A stretch of 5,604 nt of DNA from the NCBI GenBank assembly GCA_027029065.1, contig JALVGO010000086.1, forward strand, positions 1 to 5,604, read 5' to 3'. The stretch is from Sulfurovum sp. (GTDB lineage: Bacteria > Campylobacterota > Campylobacteria > Campylobacterales > Sulfurovaceae). Under the pieces are notes generated by a model that was given only the letters and a program-made list of their open reading frames with translations, was not told where the DNA came from and searched no databases. Positions within the stretch are counted from its first letter, which is position 1, and each line of letters begins with the position of its first letter. The position numbers and the translations under genes are program-made. Shown here one piece after another: positions 1 through 4,169 of the stretch.

Positions 1-9
1 CAAATCAAT

Positions 10-29
10 CCACTCCTTTGGAGAAGTGG
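10..29. repeat. Small imperfect palindrome around CTCCTTTGGAG
   Basis: CTCC (13-16) and GGAG (20-23) form a 4 bp stem with a TTT loop, and CCA (10-12) can pair with TGG (27-29) outside a bulge. The 11-base core is the exact reverse complement of the core of the hairpin in front of coaD (2374-2384). Both cores lie next to a heptamer array. The sequence may be part of a dispersed intergenic repeat cut by the window edge. No start-to-stop gene can be supported in 1-389. Confidence 0.4.
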
Positions 30-46
30 GGTTATTCAGAGGGTTC

Positions 47-127
47 AATTAGGAATTAGGAATTAGGAATTAGGAATTAGGAATTAGGAATTAGGAATTA
101 GGAATTAGGAATTAGGAATTAGGAATT
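47..127. repeat. Heptamer tandem array, AATTAGG x 11.6
   Basis: Eleven perfect AATTAGG units run from 47 to 123, followed by AATT (124-127). No unit differs from the others, which suggests recent expansion or active homogenisation. Because 7 is not a multiple of 3 and the unit contains TAG, all three forward frames are stopped within the array. The array lies 263 bp before the sufE start, so it is unlikely to touch that gene's translation directly. Confidence 0.97.
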
Positions 128-389
128 CTGCTGTTTTTTGGTTGAACCAAATCTTAAATTTTAAAAGTCTTTGACTTTACTTTTAACGATTGTCCTAAAA
201 CCTTTCTAGCAAGAGGCGGTGAGACGACAACACGCCAGTCCTTCAGCCTTTCTTTTTCCTTTACTGAAGAAACTTTTGCTGACGCAAAACGCTATTCGCT
301 AGTTTTGCTTCGTTTCTCTTTTTCTTTGTGCTGCTACAAAGAAAAAAGAAATGAAGAGAGAAGTAAAATAACCATTAAGGACATAAATC
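128..389. other. Non-coding sufE leader rich in inverted repeats
   Basis: No credible gene lies here. Five inverted repeats are visible. They are TTTGG/CCAAA (137-151), TTAAAAGT/ACTTTTAA (161-168/179-186, with an alternative AAAGTC/GACTTT pairing at 164-178), CTTCAG/CTGAAG (241-246/264-269), GCAAAAC/GTTTTGC (284-290/302-308) and the strong hairpin at 319-346. None is followed by a T-tract suited to plus-strand termination. The sufE ribosome binding site TAAGGA is at 376-381. A TAAAAT at 364-369 resembles a -10 box, but it would leave a leader of only about 14 nt, so it is not called. The region could be dispersed-repeat debris or a structured 5' leader. Confidence 0.5.
319..346. repeat. Strong 11 bp hairpin before sufE
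   Basis: TTTTTCTTTGT (319-329) pairs perfectly with ACAAAGAAAAA (336-346) around a 6-nt loop, GCTGCT. A C-G and a T-A pair (318/348 and 317/349) can extend the stem past a bulged A. The hairpin ends 29 nt before the sufE ribosome binding site. It has no separate downstream T-tract on either strand, so it is not called a terminator. It could be a dispersed palindromic repeat or an RNA-stabilising leader hairpin. Confidence 0.7.
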
Positions 390-809
390 ATGACAATGGA
401 AGAGACACTCAAACAGTATAGGGAAGACTTCGAACTCTTTCCCGATGACAACAGCAAACTCGAATATGTCTTCGACCTTGGCAAAAAACATACCACCCTG
501 CCACCTGAGGAGAAAAATGATGATACCTACGTGCACGGCTGCTCTTCGGATGCTTGGCTCGTTGGTGAATGTAAAGACGGCAAACTCGTTTTAAGAGGCG
601 AAGGCACCTCAGAGATGGCAAAAGGGATGATGACCCTGCTGTTGGACATCTTCTCCAACCGCACACCAGACGAGATCTTGTCATTCGACCCTGCAAAGCT
701 GCAGGATCTTGGCATCGTCGAACTCCTCTCCCCTGTCAGACAACAGAGCATGGAGGCGTTTTTGAAGAAGGTGTATGGGTATGCGGAAAAATGTAGGAAT
801 GAGGGTTAA
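390..809 (+). CDS. sufE: SufE-family cysteine desulfuration protein
   Basis: This 139-residue protein is the size of E. coli SufE. The active-site segment reads YVHGCSSDAWL, and its cysteine is residue 51, the same number as the catalytic Cys51 of E. coli SufE. The C-terminal LSPVRQQSMEAFL (113-125) matches the family LTPSR-type helix. SufE proteins accept persulfide sulfur from a SufS-type cysteine desulfurase and pass it to the Fe-S scaffold in the cytoplasm. The start at 390 is chosen because TAAGGA (376-381) lies 8 nt upstream; the ATG at 396 would be 14 nt away. The TAA stop (807-809) lies inside the first unit of a heptamer array. No sufS or scaffold gene is in the window, but a DUF59 Fe-S assembly gene follows. 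A CsdE-like role cannot be excluded from sequence alone. Confidence 0.93.
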   Translation: MTMEETLKQYREDFELFPDDNSKLEYVFDLGKKHTTLPPEEKNDDTYVHGCSSDAWLVGECKDGKLVLRGEGTSEMAKGMMTLLLDIFSNRTPDEILSFDPAKLQDLGIVELLSPVRQQSMEAFLKKVYGYAEKCRNEG

Positions 810-896
810 GGATTAAGGATTAAGGATTAAGGATTAAGGATTAAGGATTAAGGATTAAGGATTAAGGATTAAGGATTAAGGATTAAGGATTAAGGA
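806..896. repeat. Heptamer tandem array, TTAAGGA x 13
   Basis: Thirteen perfect TTAAGGA units cover 91 bp without one substitution. The first unit supplies the sufE stop codon (807-809). Every unit carries TAA, so all frames are closed. The unit also contains AAGGA, a Shine-Dalgarno-like core, but no start codon follows closely. Copy-number change here would not alter SufE beyond its stop. It would alter spacing to the repeat region and the DUF59 gene downstream. Confidence 0.97.
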
Positions 897-936
897 ATTT
901 TGCATAAATTGGTTAAAATGAATCTTAACTCTTCTT

Positions 937-1105
937 GGAACCGAAAGCTCCTGGAAGCAAAGATTTATCTTCGCACTAACGCTGATCGGCAACATAGCGT
1001 TAGGCGGGGCTAAAGCCGCCAATGCCAAGATAACAGGAACCGAAAGCTTTAGCTTTGGCTTGACGCTGATCTGTAAAATTGACGTTAAGCGGGGATAAAG
1101 CCGCC
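937..1105. repeat. Imperfect tandem duplication of a ~85-100 bp repeat
   Basis: Copy 1 begins GGAACCGAAAGCT at 937 and ends TAAAGCCGCC at 1020. Copy 2 begins with the same 13 bases at 1036 and ends with the same 10 bases at 1105. In between both share ACGCTGAT and a CGTTA-GCGGGG-TAAAGCCGCC core, with substitutions and about 14 bp of net length difference. Copy 1 contains an 8 bp stem CTAACGCT/AGCGTTAG (976-983/996-1003) and a GGCGG/CCGCC stem (1003-1007/1016-1020). The corresponding stems are degraded in copy 2. The stretch has no coding character and looks like a dispersed intergenic repeat present twice. Confidence 0.75.
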
Positions 1106-1118
1106 GATTCCCAAATAT

Positions 1119-1147
1119 ACCAGTAACCAATACACCAATAACCAATC
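1119..1147. repeat. Degenerate heptamer array, ACCAATA-type x 4
   Basis: The units are ACCAGTA (1119-1125), ACCAATA (1126-1132), one extra C, ACCAATA (1134-1140) and ACCAATC (1141-1147). It is short and diverged compared with the perfect arrays at 47 and 806, so it may be an older or decaying member of the same period-7 class. It ends 12 bp before the putative -10 box of the DUF59 gene. Confidence 0.6.
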
Positions 1148-1159
1148 AATAAATTGTGA

Positions 1160-1181
1160 TAAAATACATCCAAACAAAGGA
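1160..1181 (+). promoter_or_regulatory. Putative -10 box and ribosome binding site for the DUF59 gene
   Basis: TAAAAT (1160-1165) resembles a sigma-70 -10 hexamer and is followed by AAAGGA (1176-1181), 6 nt before the ATG at 1188. No clear -35 is seen, which is common in Campylobacterota promoters. The ribosome binding site is solid; the promoter is tentative. Because 378 bp of repeats separate this gene from sufE, its own promoter is plausible. Confidence 0.4.
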
Positions 1182-1187
1182 TCATCC

Positions 1188-1688
1188 ATGAAAGACCCAA
1201 ACGATATTCAATTCGATGACATCCCAAGCAATGCCGAAGAGATGGCAGCATGGGAGCGCAAGTTCGGCAAGGGTGCCGAAGCAGATGACGCACCTGTTGG
1301 CGGTGTGGACAGCCGCTTCGATCAGGTAGAGGATGGCTGTTTCAAGCCGGAAGGTGCCGAAGCCAATGAAGCGATGAAAGAGAAGGTCATCGAACAGCTC
1401 AAGACCATCTATGACCCGGAACTGCCTGTAGACATCTACAACCTCGGTCTGATATATGACATTGACTGCTGGAAAAACCCTACAAGCAAACAGAGTGAAT
1501 GCAAAGTTACCATGACGCTCACCTCCGCAACCTGCTCCATGAGTGAAGTCATTGTCGATCTGGTACGTTCTATCCCTACCCGCATGGGCGGTGAACTTGG
1601 CTGTATCGATGTGGCACTTGTCTTTGACCCGCCCTGGGATCAGAGCAAAATGAGTGATGAAGCCAAGCTTGCTATGGGAATGCTCTAA
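1188..1688 (+). CDS. MIP18/DUF59-family Fe-S cluster assembly protein (SufT-like)
   Basis: This is a 166-residue cytosolic protein. Residues 64-166 carry the MIP18/DUF59 fold signature: TIYDPELPVDIYNLGLIYDI (73-92) with the family DPE motif, a hydrophobic beta strand VTMTLTSATC (107-116), and VALVFDPPWDQSKMSDEAK (142-160), the conserved tail of the family. Relatives include SufT, PaaD and eukaryotic MIP18/CIA2, which help mature or insert Fe-S clusters. Cys116 sits where many relatives have a conserved cysteine, but it is followed by Ser where a CP pair is common. Residues 1-60 are an acidic extension absent from minimal family members. Proximity to sufE supports an Fe-S role. The start is set by AAAGGA 6 nt upstream. 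The stop is 3 nt before ubiX, so the two are probably co-transcribed. The exact client is unknown. Confidence 0.85.
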   Translation: MKDPNDIQFDDIPSNAEEMAAWERKFGKGAEADDAPVGGVDSRFDQVEDGCFKPEGAEANEAMKEKVIEQLKTIYDPELPVDIYNLGLIYDIDCWKNPTSKQSECKVTMTLTSATCSMSEVIVDLVRSIPTRMGGELGCIDVALVFDPPWDQSKMSDEAKLAMGML

Positions 1689-1691
1689 ACA

Positions 1692-2213
1692 ATGAAGCTT
1701 GTTGTGGTCATTACCGGTGCAAGCGGGGTAGAGCTTGGCAAAAAGTTTATTGATCTTCTGCCAGAAAATGTAGAAGCGCATGTTGTCGTCTCTGGCAATG
1801 CACTTACGGTTGAAAGTTTTGAACACGGAAACGTTACCCTGCATGAGGGAAACAACATTGCAGCATCCGTCTCAAGCGGATCGTTCCGTGTAGATGCAAC
1901 CGCTATCATCCCCTGTTCCATGAACACACTGGCAAAGATCGCCTGCGGCATCAGTGACAACCTCGCTACCCGTGTCGCGGCAGTCGCACTCAAAGAGCAG
2001 AAAAAACTCCTGCTTGCCCCAAGAGAGATGCCCTTTTCTGCCATCGCTCTGGAAAATATGCACAAACTCGCCTCTTTGGGCGTCATCATTGCCCCACCGG
2101 TCATGGGCTATTACGCCAATACCCAAAGCCTTGAAGAGATGGAACGGTTTCTCATAGGCAAATGGTATGATGTACTGGGTATCCCCAATGAACTTTATAG
2201 ACGCTGGGAGTGA
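1692..2213 (+). CDS. ubiX: UbiX/Pad1-family flavin prenyltransferase
   Basis: This 173-residue protein is slightly shorter than E. coli UbiX (about 189). It has the N-terminal GASG flavin-binding motif (9-12), the SSGSF segment (61-65), PCSMNTLAKIACGISDNL (74-91) and the LAPREMP motif (108-114). The family joins a dimethylallyl group to FMN to make prenylated FMN, the cofactor of UbiD-type decarboxylases. Campylobacterota generally make menaquinone by the futalosine route, whose late decarboxylation uses a UbiD-like enzyme, so that is the likely use here (inference; no ubiD is in the window). The ATG follows the previous stop by 3 nt and has only a weak GGGA 12 nt upstream, suggesting translational coupling. 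The TGA stop (2211-2213) lies in the first unit of a heptamer array. Confidence 0.95.
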   Translation: MKLVVVITGASGVELGKKFIDLLPENVEAHVVVSGNALTVESFEHGNVTLHEGNNIAASVSSGSFRVDATAIIPCSMNTLAKIACGISDNLATRVAAVALKEQKKLLLAPREMPFSAIALENMHKLASLGVIIAPPVMGYYANTQSLEEMERFLIGKWYDVLGIPNELYRRWE

Positions 2214-2244
2214 AGAATTAAGAATTAAGAGTGAAGAGTGAAGA
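2210..2244. repeat. Heptamer array GTGAAGA/ATTAAGA x 5 (left arm)
   Basis: The units in order are GTGAAGA, ATTAAGA, ATTAAGA, GTGAAGA and GTGAAGA, followed by a partial GTTATG. The first unit overlaps the last base of the final codon and the TGA stop of ubiX. The GTGAAGA units are the reverse complement of the TCTTCAC units at 2340-2367, so a transcript across this gap could form a long stem. For example, the 16 bases at 2231-2246 pair perfectly with 2338-2353. Confidence 0.92.
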
Positions 2245-2254
2245 GTTATGGTAT

Positions 2255-2280
2255 GCTTTTCTGACAAAAAGCTTTTTATT
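2255..2280 (+). terminator. Weak terminator-like hairpin after ubiX
   Basis: GCTTTT (2255-2260) pairs with AAAAGC (2267-2272) around a 6-nt loop and is followed by TTTTTATT (2273-2280). The shape is that of an intrinsic terminator, but the stem has only two G-C pairs, so termination may be inefficient. It sits between the two heptamer arms, 42 nt after the ubiX stop. Confidence 0.35.
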
Positions 2281-2312
2281 AAACGAGAGAGAAATGACCC
2301 TTGTAAATAATA

Positions 2313-2329
2313 GCATTGCGCAGCAATGC
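2313..2329. repeat. 7 bp hairpin in the ubiX-coaD gap
   Basis: GCATTGC (2313-2319) and GCAATGC (2323-2329) are perfectly complementary around a GCA loop. No T-tract follows, so it is not a terminator. The bases just upstream, TAAATAAT (2304-2311), are a possible but unsupported -10 region for coaD. Confidence 0.6.
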
Positions 2330-2336
2330 AAACCGA

Positions 2337-2367
2337 CACTCTTCACTCTTCACTCTTCACTCTTCAC
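2337..2367. repeat. Heptamer array TCTTCAC x 4.4 (right, inverted arm)
   Basis: Four perfect TCTTCAC units (2340-2367) follow a partial CAC (2337-2339). On the minus strand the unit reads GTGAAGA, identical to the left-arm unit at 2210-2244. The two arms face each other across 92 bp, and this arm ends 25 bp before the coaD start codon. Confidence 0.95.
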
Positions 2368-2371
2368 TAAA

Positions 2372-2386
2372 TGCTCCAAAGGAGCA
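2372..2386 (+). promoter_or_regulatory. Hairpin enclosing the coaD ribosome binding site
   Basis: TGCTCC (2372-2377) pairs with GGAGCA (2381-2386) around an AAA loop. The Shine-Dalgarno sequence AAAGGAG (2378-2384) is split between this loop and the 3' arm, so the folded form would hide it from the ribosome. The start ATG lies 7 nt after the GGAG. This could damp or regulate coaD translation; the structure is visible in the sequence but its function is inferred. Confidence 0.5.
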
Positions 2387-2391
2387 CTCCG

Positions 2392-2868
2392 ATGAAAACG
2401 GCTATCTATCCCGGCACCTTCGATCCCATCACCAACGGACACCTCGACATTATCAGCCGTGCGTGCAATATGTTCGACCGCATTATTGTTGCAGTAGCGG
2501 CATCCGAGGCAAAAAAACCGATGTTTTCACTTGAACAGCGTATCCAGATGGCACAGGCTGCGACCAAGGTATTTCCAAAAGTGGAAGTGATCGGCTTTGA
2601 CAAACTGCTGGTCGATCTTGCCGAAGACCTTGGTGCAAACATTATCATTCGCGGACTTCGTGCCGTGAGTGATTTTGAGTATGAGCTGCAGATGGGGTAT
2701 GCAAATGCATCGCTCAAGCCTGATCTTGAGACCATCTACCTCATGCCAAGCCTCAATCATGCCTTTGTCAGCTCTTCGGTTGTACGTGCCATTCTTGCCT
2801 ATGACGGCAAGATAGACCACCTTGTTGCCAAAGATGTACACAGGATCATACGGGAGATACGCCGCTAA
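2392..2868 (+). CDS. coaD: Phosphopantetheine adenylyltransferase
   Basis: This 158-residue protein matches the usual bacterial CoaD length (E. coli 159). It opens with the nucleotidyltransferase signature YPGTFDPITNGH (6-17), whose TNGH (14-17) corresponds to the catalytic T/HxGH motif. It continues with the RGLRAVSDFEYELQM block (87-101) and ends with VSSSVVR (126-132), equivalent to the family ISSTxVR motif. CoaD transfers AMP from ATP to 4'-phosphopantetheine, giving dephospho-CoA in the penultimate step of coenzyme A synthesis. The ATG at 2392 is chosen over the in-frame ATG at 2371 because AAAGGAG lies 7 nt before it and the protein then begins like its relatives. Its TAA shares one base with the tmk start, so the two genes form a tight operon. 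The upstream gap is unusually repeat-rich. Confidence 0.97.
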   Translation: MKTAIYPGTFDPITNGHLDIISRACNMFDRIIVAVAASEAKKPMFSLEQRIQMAQAATKVFPKVEVIGFDKLLVDLAEDLGANIIIRGLRAVSDFEYELQMGYANASLKPDLETIYLMPSLNHAFVSSSVVRAILAYDGKIDHLVAKDVHRIIREIRR

Positions 2869-3443
2869 TGTATATCTTGTTCGAGGGCATCGACACCTGT
2901 GGTAAAAGCACCCAGATCACACTGCTAAAAGAGAAGTATCCGGAGATTGTCACAACCCATGAACCCGGCGGTACAGCCTTTGGAAAACATGCCAGAGAGA
3001 TACTGCTGCAAGACAGCCTGCGCTCCAAGCGTGCCGAGCTGCTGCTCTTTCTTGCAGACCGTGCAGAACACTACGAAGAGGTTGTCAAACCCCACAGAGA
3101 CAACATCGTTATCTCTGACAGGGGTTTCATCTCCGGTATCGGCTATGCGCTTGCCAACGGTGATTTTGACTTTGACGAACTGGTCTCGCTCAACAGGTTT
3201 GCACTCCATGACGATCTTCCAGACCGCGTCATACTTTTTCTGACAGACATGAAGACACTCAAATCCCGTACATCCCAAAAAACACTTGATGGCATTGAAC
3301 AAAGAGGGCTGGAGTATCTTTTACGGGTGCAGGAGCATATGAAAGAGAGTATACTGCGTCTTGATATTCCACATCTTTTTATCGATGCGACACAATCTAT
3401 AGAGACTATCCATGAACAGATAGATACCTATCTGAAACGTTAG
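2868..3443 (+). CDS. tmk: Thymidylate kinase (dTMP kinase)
   Basis: This 191-residue P-loop kinase is a little shorter than E. coli Tmk (about 213). It begins with the Walker A motif GIDTCGKST (7-15), has the dTMP-binding EPGGT (32-36) and an SDRGFISGIGYA segment (83-94) at the family DRY/DR(F) position. The LID region is around R134, with LDGIEQRGLEYLLRV (140-154). It phosphorylates dTMP to dTDP for DNA synthesis. The Thr-Cys inside the P-loop and Phe-Ile-Ser after DRG are, from memory, typical of Campylobacter/Helicobacter enzymes rather than of E. coli. Translation starts on the ATG overlapping the coaD stop (TAATG), with GGGAG about 11 nt upstream inside coaD. Its stop is only 5 nt from the stop of the convergent minus-strand gene. 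Confidence 0.96.
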   Translation: MYILFEGIDTCGKSTQITLLKEKYPEIVTTHEPGGTAFGKHAREILLQDSLRSKRAELLLFLADRAEHYEEVVKPHRDNIVISDRGFISGIGYALANGDFDFDELVSLNRFALHDDLPDRVILFLTDMKTLKSRTSQKTLDGIEQRGLEYLLRVQEHMKESILRLDIPHLFIDATQSIETIHEQIDTYLKR

Positions 3444-3448
3444 AAGCG

Positions 3449-4084
3449 CTACAACGCCATCTCATCTGATTCAGCTTCCTCATCTTTATAGTGTAGTGAA
3501 AAATAGGCTTTTGTTTTCATCTTCTGCAGTCTCTCTTCTACATCTTTTTGTGCTTTCTCAAAGATTGTTTTCGCATCTTGAAATATCTCAACCGCATCTG
3601 CCCATGCCGCTTTGCTTTTAGCGCCGAATTTGCCGTCTATCTTTCCGTGATAGTACCCTAAAACATGAAGTGCAGCCTGTTTTTTGCGTATCAGACGTTC
3701 TTTATTGTTCCCATCATATACAATATCCTGCTGCAGTGCAATCTCTCTGTAGATATCTGAAAGATAGGGTTTATAGCGATTTTCTAACAATCCCGTTGCA
3801 AACGCCTGATGGTCACGCTGAAATGCTTCAATGGCATTGTAAGATGGCTGTGTCAGCAGATCACCGTCTATTTTTTCGTGGTAGTATCCGAGAAATTTTA
3901 AAGCATACTGCCACTGCTTCTCTTTAGATAGTGTATGTACAGCATGTTTATGATGCCTGTAGTGGTGTTTATGTGAAGGTTGTGATGTATAGTGACTTAC
4001 CTTTTCTACAAGATCATCCAGAATAGCAGCGTGAAGCCCCAGTGTTGCCAAAACTGTTAAAAAACTCTGTTTTACGATAGACAT
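3449..4084 (-). CDS. Predicted exported protein with two peptidoglycan-binding-like repeats
   Basis: This 211-residue protein starts with a short Lys-containing N-terminus and a hydrophobic stretch ending LGLHA (to residue 19), a plausible Sec signal peptide with cleavage near 19/20. A histidine-rich segment follows (about 38-50; eight His in 13 residues). Two similar modules come next: ALKFLGYYHEKIDG (61-74) with YNAIEAFQRDHQ (82-93), and ALHVLGYYHGKIDG (138-151) with WADAVEIFQ (161-169). Both resemble PG_binding_1-type repeats (LG-YY-G-IDG followed by A-xx-FQ). The C-terminus is a charged helix with an acidic tail. No catalytic domain is visible, so it may bind cell wall in the periplasm, with metal binding by the His cluster as speculation. 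A strong GGAGGAGGG ribosome binding site lies 3-11 nt upstream on the minus strand. I do not recognise a named gene. Confidence 0.8.
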   Translation of the reverse strand: MSIVKQSFLTVLATLGLHAAILDDLVEKVSHYTSQPSHKHHYRHHKHAVHTLSKEKQWQYALKFLGYYHEKIDGDLLTQPSYNAIEAFQRDHQAFATGLLENRYKPYLSDIYREIALQQDIVYDGNNKERLIRKKQAALHVLGYYHGKIDGKFGAKSKAAWADAVEIFQDAKTIFEKAQKDVEERLQKMKTKAYFSLHYKDEEAESDEMAL

Positions 4085-4111
4085 CTTCCCTCCTCCGTAT
4101 CATCTTCCACA

Positions 4112-4160
4112 ATTCTACCAGAGGAATATTACCGCAATATTAGTTTTCTACCATTCCTCT
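4112..4160 (-). promoter_or_regulatory. Putative promoter/operator region of the minus-strand exported-protein gene
   Basis: On the minus strand TGGTAGAAT (4120-4112) resembles an extended -10 element, 28 bp from the start codon. Overlapping it is an inverted repeat AGAGGAAT/ATTCCTCT (4120-4127/4153-4160), which encloses two AATATT palindromes (4125-4130, 4136-4141). TTCTACCA also occurs twice directly (4113-4120, 4146-4153). The symmetry would suit a regulator site, but no -35 is clear and no regulator is identified. Confidence 0.3.
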
Positions 4161-4169
4161 TTAAAAAAA

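Noticed and set aside
2..52. End of an upstream gene stopping at TAG 50-52
   Set aside because: About 16 codons with no recognisable ending, and the sequence is palindromic; coding cannot be supported.
47..896. Heptamer arrays as a CRISPR
   Set aside because: The 7 bp units are contiguous with no spacers and no cas genes are present.
876..1145. 89- and 97-codon minus-strand frames in the sufE-DUF59 gap (876-1145 and 1000-1293)
   Set aside because: They translate the heptamer array and the duplicated intergenic repeat; no protein motif and no good ribosome binding site.
1182..1844. 220-codon open frame on the minus strand across the DUF59 gene and ubiX
   Set aside because: It is antisense to two genes with clear family motifs, has no recognisable domain and spans their junction, as expected of a shadow frame.
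2266..2277. AAAAAGCTTTTT palindrome as a terminator by itself
   Set aside because: With no loop it can only form four A-T pairs; the offset pairing with 2255-2260 followed by the T-tract is the better, still weak, model.
1872..2339. 155-codon minus-strand open frame over the 3' part of ubiX and the gap
   Set aside because: Its sequence derives from the ubiX antisense strand and repeat DNA; no family motif is visible.
2371..2391. Upstream in-frame ATG at 2371 as the coaD start
   Set aside because: It would add seven residues before the conserved N-terminus and lacks a ribosome binding site; AAAGGAG is correctly placed for 2392.
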